Shown: positions 8,826 through 17,832 of the stretch, one piece after another
Numbering within the stretch: position 1 is the first letter of the stretch
Layout: every line of letters starts with the position of its first letter
Assembly (NCBI GenBank): GCA_035557635.1
Contig: DATMDR010000022.1
Coordinates: 1 to 64,000, forward strand
DNA: 64,000 nucleotides
Direction: 5' to 3'
Source: VRUE01 sp035557635
GTDB taxonomy: Bacteria; Actinomycetota; Thermoleophilia; Solirubrobacterales; 70-9
Made by a program: the position numbers and the translations under genes
Notes under the pieces: generated by a model
The model's input: only the letters and a program-made list of their open reading frames with translations
Told to the model about the DNA's origin: nothing
The model's database searches: none

Positions 8826-9003
8826 CGAGCCCCGACCCTACCCGCGCCAGGGAGGCCCAGGCCTAGCTGTACAGACTGGACAAGAAGGAAAGGTCCTGTC
8901 TGCCATTCACGCTTCAAGATGTTTACGCGATTCGCCGATGCTCCCTGGTCGGCGGGTCTAGATCCCGCTTGTATCGCAGAAAATCGACAAGGGGGATCGG
9001 AAG

Positions 9004-9474
9004 ATGAGTCGGACCACAGGGAAGCGCATGCTTACGGCGCTCGGCTGCGTAGCCGCGCTGACGGCCGCAGGCGCAGCCATCGCTTATTTCACGTCGAGCG
9101 GATCGGGCACCGGAACTGCCGCGGTTGGCTCGAGCTCGGCCGTGACGCTTCACGCCACGATCTCCTCCGATCTCTACCCCGGCTCCTCCTCGCCGGTATC
9201 GCTCACCGTCGACAACCCGTCTTCGGGCTCGCAGCGGGTGGGGACGGTCACGCTGGCGAGCATCTCCGTCGATGCCGGGCATTCGGCCTGCAGCACCGCG
9301 ATCTCGGGCGGGAACCCGGACTTCACCATGGCCGCGATCAACGTGAACACAGTCTTCCCACCCGGGAACGGTCAGAGCGTGACGCCGGGCGGAACCCTGA
9401 CGATGAACGAAACCGGGGTCAACCAGGACGCCTGCCAGGGCGCGGCGCTGACGCTGCACCTGACCAACGACTGA
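9004..9474 (+). CDS. Secreted surface protein with AYF-type signal
   Basis: A 156 aa exported protein. The signal region ends IAYFTSSGSGTG, resembling SipW-processed TasA/camelysin-like precursors. The mature part is a Ser/Thr/Gly-rich beta-sandwich ending in a GVNQDACQGA motif repeated in the next gene. AGGGGGAT precedes the ATG. It is first in a three-gene operon (9004, 9484, 10257). No SipW peptidase is in the window, so processing is unproven. Confidence 0.75.
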   Translation: MSRTTGKRMLTALGCVAALTAAGAAIAYFTSSGSGTGTAAVGSSSAVTLHATISSDLYPGSSSPVSLTVDNPSSGSQRVGTVTLASISVDAGHSACSTAISGGNPDFTMAAINVNTVFPPGNGQSVTPGGTLTMNETGVNQDACQGAALTLHLTND

Positions 9475-9483
9475 TCCGCTCCC

Positions 9484-10260
9484 ATGAAGGGTGGTGCCCG
9501 TAGAGAGCGACGAAGTCGCGGCGGCGGCGCGATTCCCGGAGCGCTGACGGCGGCGCTCGGCGTGGCCGTCTGCCTCGGTGCCGTCGCCTACGCGGCTGCG
9601 CCACGCGGAGCCGCCGGGCCCGGCGCCGAGCGCCGGCCGGCCCGCGCGCGACTCCCGATGCCGACGATCACACACCATCCCGACAAGCTGGCCACCTCGA
9701 CCCGCGCCAGGTTCGGCTTCACCGTGCGCGGGCGCAACCGGCGTTTCCTGTGCCGCCTCGACCGGCGCGGGTGGCGAGCCTGCCGAGCGCCGATTGTCTT
9801 CGCGGGGCTCTCGCCCGGCGCTCACGCATTCGCCGTGCGAGCGGCGGACCGACGGCGGCGGCACGGGCGCGCGGCTCGGTTCCGCTGGACCCTGCTCGCG
9901 CCGAAGGGCTTCTCGATCGAGCCGCAGCTGGCCGGCCTCGGCCCGCTCTACCCCGGAGCGCCCCCGGAGCCGCTGCCGCTGACGATCTCCAACCCCAACC
10001 CGGTGCCGATCCACGTCACCAGCCTCAGGGTCGCGGCGACCGCCGATCCCCCGGGATGCGCCAGCGCCGCGAACCTCGAGCTGACCCCCTCCAGCGTGTC
10101 GAGCGCGGCACCGCTCAGAGTGCCCGCCAGGGGATCGGTGGGATTGCCGGCAGAGGGCGCCTCGGCGCCGGCGATCCAGCTGCGTGACCTGCCCGTCAAC
10201 CAGGACGCCTGCCAGCGTGCCCAGTTCCCCCTCGCCTTCTCCGGGGAGGCAAGGGGATGA
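9484..10260 (+). CDS. Secreted Ig-like protein with same C-terminal module
   Basis: The 258 aa protein has an Arg-rich n-region, a hydrophobic signal or anchor (about 18-40), then an Ig-like module (FLCRLDRRGWRAC... GAHAFAVRAADR, about 80-130) of the kind repeated in many Thermoleophilia surface proteins. Its last 100 residues share the arrangement of the preceding gene, including LPVNQDACQRAQ. The pair therefore looks like a duplication with a domain gain. Its stop overlaps the next start by 4 bp (ATGA at 10257-10260). Confidence 0.75.
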   Translation: MKGGARRERRSRGGGAIPGALTAALGVAVCLGAVAYAAAPRGAAGPGAERRPARARLPMPTITHHPDKLATSTRARFGFTVRGRNRRFLCRLDRRGWRACRAPIVFAGLSPGAHAFAVRAADRRRRHGRAARFRWTLLAPKGFSIEPQLAGLGPLYPGAPPEPLPLTISNPNPVPIHVTSLRVAATADPPGCASAANLELTPSSVSSAAPLRVPARGSVGLPAEGASAPAIQLRDLPVNQDACQRAQFPLAFSGEARG

Positions 10261-12119
10261 AGTCGGTACGGACCGGAATCGCCGGCGCCGTCCTGGTCCT
10301 GATCCTGGTCGGGATGCTTTCCAGCGCGGCCTTCGCCTACTTCTCGACCAAAGGCGCGGGGAACGCATCCGCGGGCGTCTCGAAACTGTCCACGCTCACG
10401 ACCCTCACCGCGACACCCGCTGTCGGCGGCACGGTGGCGCTGAGCTGGACCGCGGTGGTCCCCCCCGGACCGGGCACTGTCACCTATGCCGTCTCGCGCG
10501 GTGGGGGCGCCCCCGGCGGCACCTGCCCCAACTCCTCCGCCCGGACCCCCGTCACCAGCTGCACCGACAGCGGCCTCGATGTCGGCACCTACAGCTATGT
10601 CGTCACGGCGTACTGGCGTTCTTGGAGCGCCAGCAGCTCCACCGCCACGGCGAAAATCACGGTCGGGCAGGCAACGCACCTGGACCTCAAAGCCGCCTCC
10701 ACGATCCCGACGGCTGGAGCCGCGAACAACCTGACGATCACCGCCCAGGACGCGAACGACAACACCGTCACGACCTACACCGGCTCCCGCAGCCTCACCT
10801 TCTCGGGCGCCTCGGCGAGCCCCAGCGGGTCGAGCCCCACCGTGAGCAACAGCTCCGGAACGGCGATCGCCTTCGGCTCGGCGACCACGATCAGCTTCAG
10901 CTTGGGCGTCGCCAAAGTCTCCTCCTCCAAAAACGGGGTGATGAGGCTCTACCGGAGCGGGGCGACGAGCGTCAAAGTCAGCGACGGCTCGATCTCCAGC
11001 TCTCCGGACCTCTCCCTCACCGTCTCGCTCGAGGCGACCTCGAAAATCTCGCTCGTCGCTGCCTCGACGACACCCACAGCCGGAGTCGCGAACGACCTGA
11101 CGATCACGGTTTCCGACACCTACGGCAACCCGCTGCCGACGTATACGGGACCGCGCAACCTGACCTTTACCGGCGCCTCGCCCAGCGCCTGGGGCAATAC
11201 GCCCACGGTCAGTAACAGCTCCGGGGTCGACGTGCCGCTCGGCTCGGCGACCGCGATCAGCTTCGACGCTGGGGTGGCAAAAGTCGCCGGCGCCGCCAAC
11301 GGCGTGCTGAAGCTCTACAAAAGCGGGGCCACCACCCTCAAAGTGAGCGACGGCTCGCTCAGCGCAACGGCCTCGGTCACCGTCGCCGCCGCAGCGGCGT
11401 CGAGCCTCACGCTTGCCGCCGCCTCGACGACGCCCACGGCAGGAGCCTCCAACAGCCTGACCACCACCGCGTTCGATCCTTTCGGCAACACGGCGACTTC
11501 CTACTCCGGCTCCCGCAACCTCACCTTCTCGGGCTCCTCGGCGAGCCCCAACGGAACCCTGCCGACCGTGACCAGCAGCGCCGGCACGGCCGTTGCCTTC
11601 GGTGCGGTAACCCCGATCAGCTTCAGCTCGGGCGTCGCCAAAGTCTCTTCGTCGAAAAACGGGGTGATGAAACTCAATCGGGCAGGTGCGGCTAGCGTCG
11701 CGGTCAGCGACGGCACCATCTCCTCCGCCCCTCTATCGATCACCGTCAACCCGGGATCACCAACCCGGCTGGCCTTCTCCGGCGTCGAAATCAGCGGTGG
11801 CGTGCTCAGCTCGATCTGCGCCTTCTCCTGCTCGGTGACGGGGCTGGGCAACAGCGGCACGATCATGGCGAAAATCAGCGTCACCGACAGCCTCGCCAAC
11901 ACCGTCAACGCGCTGGGCACTGGCAATAGCGTCAAAGTCACCTCGACCGGCGGCGTGATCGTCGGCAGCCCGATGACGATCAACAGCTCCGGTCCCGCCG
12001 AATCCGCGACCCAGTTCACCTTCACCGCCAAATCGACCGGGAGCTACACCGAGACGCTCACCGCCGCGTCAGCCGGCGGCAGCAGCTACACCAGCGCGAC
12101 GCTGACAGCGAGCCGGTAG
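10257..12119 (+). CDS. Secreted protein with Fn3-like and three tandem Ig-like repeats
   Basis: A 620 aa protein with a signal ending AFAYFSTKG. A fibronectin-III-like module follows (about 45-135), then three repeats of about 115 residues (about 140-255, 256-370, 371-490). The repeats start AASTTPTAG and contain LTFSGAS, PTVSNSSG and GVAKVSSSKNGV blocks. A different C-terminal domain with two Cys closes it. The repeats resemble invasin/intimin-type Ig-like modules, so adhesion or surface-fibre function is plausible. Lysine is mainly AAA. A weak hairpin (CCCGA/TCGGG, 12133-12145) follows the stop, between it and the convergent gene at 12147. Confidence 0.8.
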   Translation: MKSVRTGIAGAVLVLILVGMLSSAAFAYFSTKGAGNASAGVSKLSTLTTLTATPAVGGTVALSWTAVVPPGPGTVTYAVSRGGGAPGGTCPNSSARTPVTSCTDSGLDVGTYSYVVTAYWRSWSASSSTATAKITVGQATHLDLKAASTIPTAGAANNLTITAQDANDNTVTTYTGSRSLTFSGASASPSGSSPTVSNSSGTAIAFGSATTISFSLGVAKVSSSKNGVMRLYRSGATSVKVSDGSISSSPDLSLTVSLEATSKISLVAASTTPTAGVANDLTITVSDTYGNPLPTYTGPRNLTFTGASPSAWGNTPTVSNSSGVDVPLGSATAISFDAGVAKVAGAANGVLKLYKSGATTLKVSDGSLSATASVTVAAAAASSLTLAAASTTPTAGASNSLTTTAFDPFGNTATSYSGSRNLTFSGSSASPNGTLPTVTSSAGTAVAFGAVTPISFSSGVAKVSSSKNGVMKLNRAGAASVAVSDGTISSAPLSITVNPGSPTRLAFSGVEISGGVLSSICAFSCSVTGLGNSGTIMAKISVTDSLANTVNALGTGNSVKVTSTGGVIVGSPMTINSSGPAESATQFTFTAKSTGSYTETLTAASAGGSSYTSATLTASR

Positions 12120-12146
12120 CTCGCTGGGCACTCCCGACCGTCGGGC

Positions 12147-13655
12147 CTACTGATCTGGTCCTAGCTGTGCGAGCGGTTCGTCGTCCCCGGGGTTGTGCGG
12201 CGGCACCCAGCTTGGGCAGGTATGCCGCGGGGGAAAGGCCGGGGCTTCGTCGCAGAGGACGAAGGTGCCGGTCGTGATCCATTCCTCGACGCAATAGGCC
12301 TCTTCGGTTGCGCCCTGAGTCGGGTAATAGCATTCGTGGTAGTAGTCCCCCGCAACCGACTTTTCGCAGTGGAAGTACTGCCTCAGGCCTGCGCACTCGG
12401 CCGAGCCCGGCAGATGGCGTTCGGTGACGAGCATGTAGTCGGTCACTTTCACCGTGTACAGGGGCCCCATGAAGTCGTTCAGGTACACCTTGGCCGAGCA
12501 GTGGTCCAGTGAGCCGAAGGTGCGCTGCGTCGCTTCCCCGGCCCAGCGAGCGCCGCCCTCGGTCTTGACGGTGGTTCCGACCATCTCGGGCGCCGAGACG
12601 CCGTCGAATGGGACGCCGTACCCGCTCATGGTCGTCTTCCACCTGAAGTCGGTTCCCTCGGCTTCGAATTTGCCATAGCTGAGGCGGCTGGAGCGATTGC
12701 GTATGTGAAAGCGGCATTCGGAGCTGTTCGGCGGGTTGCCGATGCTGGGATCGATGAAGAGGCTGACCCCGCGAAAGCGCCGGGGCAGCGGCGAAAGGCG
12801 CGGTGTCAGGCCATCGGCGAGCCAGCCCCCGCTCTGCTTGAGCCGGCGGGCGTCGAGGCGCAGGACCGAGCCGTCGAGACGCGGGTTGCTCAGCTCCAAG
12901 GCGACCGAGGCGCCGCGGCCCGAGCGCGCCACCACGTCCAGGGCGGCGTTGGGCGAGGAGTCGGAGAACAGGTTGCGCCACCAGCGTCCGAAGAAGGACG
13001 GCGAGCCGACGTTGTAGCTGAGGTCGACCGGGTGATCGGAGAAGGCGACTACGTGGTCGCGAACCCCCCTCAGGGTCAGCTCGTATCCACCTTTCCTGCC
13101 CCGATCGAGGCGACCCGACTTCGCTCCGGTGACGAAGAGGAGGTCCACCCCGACCCGTTTGCGCGGAGCGGATTCGGGTCGCCCACCGCCGCGGGGGCGG
13201 GTATCGAAGAAGAGGCTGGCCGATCCGAAGCGGCGCGGCGGAGTTGGATCGACGCGGTGGGCGTAGTGGTCGAGATCGCTGCCGTGAGTAGCCGATACAG
13301 CGGCAAGCCGCAGAGTCCCGCCTTTCAGGCGCGGGTGGCTGACCGTGAGGACCAGCGCGTCCCGGCGGTTGTCGGAGTCGCGTAGGTCGAGAGCCACCGA
13401 CGGAGGCATCGGGTTCGCTCGCCGCCAGAACGCTCCAAAGAAGCGACGGGTCGCCATGCTGAACGCGTCGCGGCGCGGCCGGTCCGAGAAGCCGACGACC
13501 CGGCGCGGCAGCCCGGACAGGGTGAGCGAGTAGCGGCCCTCCCCCTTCGGCACCAACCTGCCCCCCTCGGCCTGCACCGCGAAGAGCACGTCCGCGCTGG
13601 ACGAAGCGCGCCCGCCGTCGGCCGCTGCGGGAGCTTGAGCAGCAAGAAAGCCCAC
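12147..13655 (-). CDS. Secreted protein with two tandem repeats; start uncertain
   Basis: The protein contains two homologous units of about 140 residues. Each begins LFAVQAEGGRL or LFVTGAKSGRL, followed by LTLSGLPRRVVGFSD or LTLRGVRDHVVAFSD and a PRL-x-G-x-LRL strand. A Cys-rich C-terminal region (about 330-490, roughly ten Cys) follows. The listed GTG start would cut into a signal peptide: in-frame codons upstream to about 13725 encode a typical one (basic WWR segment, then a hydrophobic core). No ATG, GTG or TTG lies in that stretch, so the true start may be ATC or CTG, or a base is wrong. Function unknown. Confidence 0.7.
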   Translation of the reverse strand: MGFLAAQAPAAADGGRASSSADVLFAVQAEGGRLVPKGEGRYSLTLSGLPRRVVGFSDRPRRDAFSMATRRFFGAFWRRANPMPPSVALDLRDSDNRRDALVLTVSHPRLKGGTLRLAAVSATHGSDLDHYAHRVDPTPPRRFGSASLFFDTRPRGGGRPESAPRKRVGVDLLFVTGAKSGRLDRGRKGGYELTLRGVRDHVVAFSDHPVDLSYNVGSPSFFGRWWRNLFSDSSPNAALDVVARSGRGASVALELSNPRLDGSVLRLDARRLKQSGGWLADGLTPRLSPLPRRFRGVSLFIDPSIGNPPNSSECRFHIRNRSSRLSYGKFEAEGTDFRWKTTMSGYGVPFDGVSAPEMVGTTVKTEGGARWAGEATQRTFGSLDHCSAKVYLNDFMGPLYTVKVTDYMLVTERHLPGSAECAGLRQYFHCEKSVAGDYYHECYYPTQGATEEAYCVEEWITTGTFVLCDEAPAFPPRHTCPSWVPPHNPGDDEPLAQLGPDQ

Positions 13656-13785
13656 CGCAAAGGAGACGATTGCAGCCAGCGACAGGGGGCCGACGACGGC
13701 CCGCCACCAGCGCGAATTGCCAACCGAGACCTCGATGGCCGCGCAGGCTATCCGCGGGATTGGACGCTCTTGGCCCGCGGTCTCA

Positions 13786-14625
13786 TCAACGCCGGTAACC
13801 CACGGCCATCAGCCCACCGTTGCTGGAGAGCTGGCCGACTTCCCTGCGCAACGCGTTGGGGTCGAAGCCGCTTCGCACCGTGAGGCGCTCGGGCAGGGCG
13901 TAGAGGGTGAAGATGAAGGTCTCGCTCGAGCCTTTCGGCGGGCAGACCGTGTAGCCGACCTTGCCGAAGCTGTTGCGGCCCATGACGGCGCCCTTTGGGA
14001 GTCGACCTGCCGGTATGCCTGTCAGGTCTGGGTCGATGCCCGCAACGGTCCAGCTGTAGGAAAGTTCGCCTTCGACCGGCCTCAAGCCCATCGCGAAGAG
14101 CGCCAGCTCAGCGGTGCCCGGAGGCACTCCCTGCCAGGCGAGCTCGGGCCAGAGGCCCTCGCCGTCGCAGGTGTTGGCGGCGGCGAGCATGGGCGGGCCG
14201 CCGGTGGGCGCGGGCTGAAGCGTCGGGCTTTCGAGGCGCATGCTCTGCGTCGTCGCTTCGGCGCGCTGCCTGGGGGTGATCCCTTTTTCCCGTTCGCCTG
14301 AGGGAACCGCGATTTCCGGACTGGGCTTGCCCTGGCTGGGCTTGCCCTGGCTCTCCGAGGCTTGCTTGTCCTGGCTCGAAGAGGTTCGCGACCCCGGGCC
14401 CGAGACTGGGTTCGGGCCCGGGGTCGCGGGATCGCCGGCAGAGGGGGCTGTCTCTGCCTGCTTGCCCTGCGAGGTCGGCGCGCTCGCCGTCTGGTCGTCG
14501 GAGGAGCTGTCTCCGCAGCCGGACAGGGCGAGCGTCGCCGCGGCGGCGAGCGCCAGGATGGCCCTGGCGCTCGCCTGCCGGAACTTGGAGCTCAGGACAC
14601 GCTCAGCGCTGCTTCCCGGTTCCAT
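13786..14625 (-). CDS. PEBP-like (YbhB/YbcL-type) lipoprotein
   Basis: About 279 aa from ATG 14625, preferred to the ATG at 14658 because AAGGA lies 6 bp upstream. A lipobox LALSGC is followed by a Ser/Gln/Pro-rich linker (about 45-140). The C-terminal domain (about 150-270) follows the phosphatidylethanolamine-binding pattern: PELAWQGVPPGTAELAL, then GYTVCPPKGSSETFIFTLYALP. The usual active-site-like His of bacterial PEBPs appears replaced in the CPPKGSSETF stretch, so ligand binding may differ. It overlaps the 3' end of the upstream secreted gene by 34 bp. Confidence 0.72.
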   Translation of the reverse strand: MEPGSSAERVLSSKFRQASARAILALAAAATLALSGCGDSSSDDQTASAPTSQGKQAETAPSAGDPATPGPNPVSGPGSRTSSSQDKQASESQGKPSQGKPSPEIAVPSGEREKGITPRQRAEATTQSMRLESPTLQPAPTGGPPMLAAANTCDGEGLWPELAWQGVPPGTAELALFAMGLRPVEGELSYSWTVAGIDPDLTGIPAGRLPKGAVMGRNSFGKVGYTVCPPKGSSETFIFTLYALPERLTVRSGFDPNALRREVGQLSSNGGLMAVGYRR

Positions 14626-15212
14626 CCGAATCCTTCGGAGGGGAAGAACCCTTTCCATTCGACCGGTTCACCGAACGCTTCCAGGGTCGTGCCCGTCGCT
14701 TTGAAGCTCGACGTGCTGAACGTCGCGCTTTCGGTCGCGTTGCTGACCAGGCCGCCGGCGGAGCCGGTGACGTTGACCCACCACCCCCACACCGGGCAGA
14801 ACCAGCCGCCGTAGAGGATCCAGACGTCAACGCCTTTGACCGTCAGGTAGTTGCTGCTGCTGACAGTGCTCAGTTTGGCGGGCCAGGGGAACGATTCGGC
14901 TTCGATCGCCTCAACCGTGCAGGTCGTGTTCGTGTAGCAGTTGAACAGAGGCAGGTCGGTGACGTTTCCTTCGCCCGTCCCCCCGGTGTTCCAGATCGAG
15001 ACCTGGTAGAGGAAGTTGTCGCAGGTGGTCGTCATCCCCCACATGCTGAGGCCGCTTTTTTCAGCCCCACCGAGGAGCGTTTCCGTGCCTTTCAGTTCTG
15101 TCCCGCCGAACCTCCAGGCAGGAGCCGCGCTCGCGCCGGCCGCTAAGACGGCGCAGAGCGCCACGGCCACGAGCAGGCCCGCCAGGAAGGCCCTTGCTCT
15201 CTTCGTATTCAT
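14592..15212 (-). CDS. Secreted protein of unknown function
   Basis: 206 aa from ATG 15212, which is preceded by an excellent AAGGAGAGAG ribosome site; the frame extends upstream but without signals. The signal peptide is residues 1-29 (ending ASAAP). The mature part contains four or five Cys and an aromatic patch (GGWFCPVWGWWV). Proteins of this layout are common in Solirubrobacterales; no function is known to me. Operon with the PEBP-like lipoprotein. Confidence 0.7.
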   Translation of the reverse strand: MNTKRARAFLAGLLVAVALCAVLAAGASAAPAWRFGGTELKGTETLLGGAEKSGLSMWGMTTTCDNFLYQVSIWNTGGTGEGNVTDLPLFNCYTNTTCTVEAIEAESFPWPAKLSTVSSSNYLTVKGVDVWILYGGWFCPVWGWWVNVTGSAGGLVSNATESATFSTSSFKATGTTLEAFGEPVEWKGFFPSEGFGWNREAALSVS

Positions 15213-15674
15213 GATCTCTCTCCTTGCAGTGCTTTTCGCATCGCAGACTGGGTCGGCGCGCTCTGATCTCTCCTTGCCGTCCCCCGCTAGTCGACCGCGG
15301 TCCGACCGAGGTCGATTCAGTTTGAGCACGGTTCGCTACTTAAGAACGCCCGCGATCTTCTACCGCACCGGTCAGACAAGAGCAAGTAATCGCGGTCTAC
15401 GTCGTCTATCTCGGCCGACCAGCGCTTGAGAAGGCGGATGACTGGATTCGAACCGGCGACCGCCTGGACCACGTTTAGGCGAACGTTTGTTCAAAGAAGC
15501 CCGCAAATCGCATCAGTAAGGGCTTGCTGGAAATGCGCAGACGCAGACAAGAATCTCGATGTGCGCCAATATACAAAAGTATATCGGTATTCAGGCAGTA
15601 ATCGTAACGACTGTCTAATTGAGACATTCGCCTCGCGACACCGCGCGATTGGCTCGCCTGTATCGATCGGACGC
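15213..15674. other. 462 bp non-coding stretch with island boundary
   Basis: No convincing gene is seen. The left 200 bp hold the promoter region of the secreted gene at 15212. Positions 15433-15472 are a partial tRNA-His copy. From about 15530 to 15640 the sequence is clearly AT-richer than the surroundings. A 67-codon frame on the minus strand (15475-15678) has no family resemblance or ribosome site. Confidence 0.6.
15433..15472 (-). repeat. tRNA-His 3' fragment (candidate attachment site)
   Basis: Forty bases correspond to the discriminator, 3' acceptor strand, T-arm, variable loop and 3' anticodon stem of the intact tRNA-His at 20035-20108. The last 25 bases (15448-15472) are identical to 20050-20074. 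The acceptor part carries four substitutions. Similarity stops abruptly at the anticodon loop, the usual crossover region of tRNA-directed integrases. Confidence 0.75.
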
Positions 15675-16781
15675 TCACTCGTGCACCCGGCCGGCGTCGG
15701 CGAAGACGCGCTTGATCGAGGCCTGCAACTGGCGGGAGAGTGCCTCTTGATCGAGTTGCGCCTTGGGCACGAGCGTTGGAGGGTTGGGAGCGATCACAGT
15801 TGGGGGGACAGAGCCCCCCATGGAAACCGAGCCTGATGAGTCACCGTAGGCGAGATGCTGTGCATCGAGGACGGCGACCGTAACGGCGACCCGGCCAACC
15901 TCAGAGCGGGTATCGATCCGGTCCCAGATCAGCTGCGCTGAGCGACCCGCCTCGATCAGAAAGAAGCCGAGGCGGATCGGGTCGATCTGCATCCCGCCGA
16001 GCATCCCCTCCGCGGCGACCGAAGCAGAGATGGAGATACCCCCATCCGCATCCACCTTGGCATCGGGACCCAGTTGCTGTGGTCCCGGGCCCAGCCTCAC
16101 ACCACCTGCTGAAACCTCGGCAGAAATCCCGACGCTTTGGGGAATCGCGCCTCCACTGCGCAGCGCGGCAATCAGGTCATCAGCGAGATCCCCATCATCA
16201 AGTGCCATCGCATCGAGCAGCGTCGTCTGGCGCAGCGGCGCGAAGGCGATCCGGACGCACGCCGGATCGCTCCAGCCCGAACGGTCATCAGCGGTAGCGA
16301 GCGCCATGGCACGCTCCTGTGCGGCCGGGCCGTCCTCGGTGATCCCCACCCGCTGGCGGGCAAGGGCTTCAGTGACCTTGGCGCCAACATCGCCAGCATC
16401 AGCGAACCTGCCGTAAAAGACGCCTTCTCCCCAGTTACCACGGATCCGCTCGAGGAACTCACGCTGGCGGGGCTCCAACTCAGTTTCCTGGACGAGGACG
16501 AGGATCGGCTTGCCGAGCCGCGTCGCCTCGTTGTACTCGTCCTCGGTCGGGGAAGTGGCGCCGACGCTGGTCTCGCCGTAGCGGGTTCCGAGCAAGAGCA
16601 GGTAAAACTCGGCGGCACCGACTTGGTCCAGAAGGGCCCGCTGGGAGGAGGCGGGGGCTGCACTCAGCTCCTCGGATCGAACCGGGTACATGCCGCTCGC
16701 CGCGACCGCGGTCGCGGCAGCCTCACGAACCGCCTCGAAGCCGCCGATTGCGCTGCTGATGAAGACCGCGTCGACTGCCAT
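15675..16781 (-). CDS. DUF4062 (TIR/SIR2-like fold) domain protein
   Basis: The 368 aa protein begins with a DUF4062-type domain (residues 3-140): VDAVFISSAIGGFEAVREAA, then FYLLLLGTRYG and SPTEDEYNEATRLGKPILVLVQE. DUF4062 is related to TIR-like folds and is often found in bacterial conflict and defence genes. The remaining 230 residues are not recognisable; they include a Gly/Ser-rich beta region around 220-260. The start follows the upstream stop directly (TAA ATG), with AGGAGG upstream. It is last in the five-gene operon 18105-15675. Confidence 0.75.
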   Translation of the reverse strand: MAVDAVFISSAIGGFEAVREAAATAVAASGMYPVRSEELSAAPASSQRALLDQVGAAEFYLLLLGTRYGETSVGATSPTEDEYNEATRLGKPILVLVQETELEPRQREFLERIRGNWGEGVFYGRFADAGDVGAKVTEALARQRVGITEDGPAAQERAMALATADDRSGWSDPACVRIAFAPLRQTTLLDAMALDDGDLADDLIAALRSGGAIPQSVGISAEVSAGGVRLGPGPQQLGPDAKVDADGGISISASVAAEGMLGGMQIDPIRLGFFLIEAGRSAQLIWDRIDTRSEVGRVAVTVAVLDAQHLAYGDSSGSVSMGGSVPPTVIAPNPPTLVPKAQLDQEALSRQLQASIKRVFADAGRVHE

Positions 16782-17186
16782 TTAGGCGGCCCTCCTAACC
16801 TGGCTCGGGCGATACTCGGCGAACGCTTCGACTACCTTGATCGCGTTCTGCAGAGCGGCGCGAGCGCCGTCGCCCGAGCGGTACTGGCTGAGAATTGCCT
16901 GCAGATCCTCGGGAGCCTCGCCGGGGTCGCGAGGCGGCCCGGCTGGCCAGCTCCCGTAGGCGACGCTAACCGCCCCGGCGGCCACCATTAGCCCCCAGCC
17001 TTCGCCGAGGCGATCGCCGCGCTCCATCAGCGTCCCGACGGCGGCCGCGGCGATTCTGATCGCCTGAGAAAGGTCGCGGGCGCGATGGGTAAGCCCTTCG
17101 CTGCGAACCAGGAGGACGCCGGGGCCCGACTCGACGCTGACACCGGCTCGTTGGCTGATGAACTGCGCCTGGAGCTCGAAGATCAC
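16782..17186 (-). CDS. Hypothetical protein in island operon
   Basis: 134 aa starting at GTG 17186, which overlaps the upstream stop (GTGA). It has an N-terminal strand region then an Ala-rich helical region (about 40-75) and a second helical region near the C-terminus. No family recognised. Tight coupling to both neighbours suggests a shared complex or pathway. Confidence 0.65.
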   Translation of the reverse strand: MIFELQAQFISQRAGVSVESGPGVLLVRSEGLTHRARDLSQAIRIAAAAVGTLMERGDRLGEGWGLMVAAGAVSVAYGSWPAGPPRDPGEAPEDLQAILSQYRSGDGARAALQNAIKVVEAFAEYRPSQVRRAA

Positions 17187-17653
17187 TTCCCCTCCTTCTG
17201 ATAAAGCGGCGTCGGCCAGCCCAGACGCTGAGAAAGCCCGAGCATCACCGCCTCGCCGCCGTTGTCGGAATCAAACCCATTGCCAATCACACGCCGGGTC
17301 TGGTGAACGCACGGGGAACCATCGGCCTCACGCAGGGTCCAGGTGCAGAGGCGATAGTTGGTGCGGGGGGTGCTTACATGGCCCGAGCTGACCGCTAGTA
17401 CGCGAATGCTCGCTATCGGCAATGCGAAAGCGTCGAGTAGCTGATCAACAGCCGGCGGCGCAAAGAAGAGTAGGGCCTCAGGGGCGAGGGCGAGGACGAA
17501 CGGGTGCTCGTCGCGATAGGCGATGCCGGCCGGCGCGTCAACCGGGAGAAAGGCGCGCAGACCTGCCTTCAATGGATGATAGGAGTCGGTTGGCAGCCCC
17601 TGTTCCTGACTTTCCTCGTACCAGCGCTCCGCGAGTCGATCTGCAAGGTCCAT
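17183..17653 (-). CDS. Hypothetical protein in island operon
   Basis: 156 aa, acidic, no signal or membrane segment. The middle shows alternating strands (FVLALAPEALLFFAPP, then IRVLAVSSG) compatible with a PH-like or small beta-sandwich fold, but I cannot assign it. Its ATG follows the preceding TAG with no gap, and its stop overlaps the next gene by 4 bp. Confidence 0.65.
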   Translation of the reverse strand: MDLADRLAERWYEESQEQGLPTDSYHPLKAGLRAFLPVDAPAGIAYRDEHPFVLALAPEALLFFAPPAVDQLLDAFALPIASIRVLAVSSGHVSTPRTNYRLCTWTLREADGSPCVHQTRRVIGNGFDSDNGGEAVMLGLSQRLGWPTPLYQKEGK

Positions 17654-17821
17654 CTAACGCTCCTTACGCACGCCCTTGAAGGGCTTGCCGTCGGCCTTCT
17701 GGTCGATGAAGCGACCAGAAGTGGTGTCGCGTTTGGTCCAGTGGCCGTTGGGATTGAGCGTCTGAGACCGTTGTCTTACCGCTCCGCGACGCCCCGCCCC
17801 CCTGGGGGGATTCTTTGCCAT
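17654..17821 (-). CDS. Small basic protein, 55 aa
   Basis: The ATG at 17821 has a perfect TAGGAGG ribosome site, which decides this start over a longer frame. The protein is basic, and its C-terminal half (NGHWTKRDTTSGRFIDQKAD, then GKPFKGVRKER) matches a widespread small protein type of unknown function found next to accessory genes in many bacteria. It may bind nucleic acid. Confidence 0.75.
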   Translation of the reverse strand: MAKNPPRGAGRRGAVRQRSQTLNPNGHWTKRDTTSGRFIDQKADGKPFKGVRKER

Positions 17822-17832
17822 TTCTCTTCCTC

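Noticed and set aside
15475..15678. 67-codon minus-strand frame at the island edge
   Set aside because: No ribosome site, no family resemblance, and it overlaps the tRNA fragment boundary.
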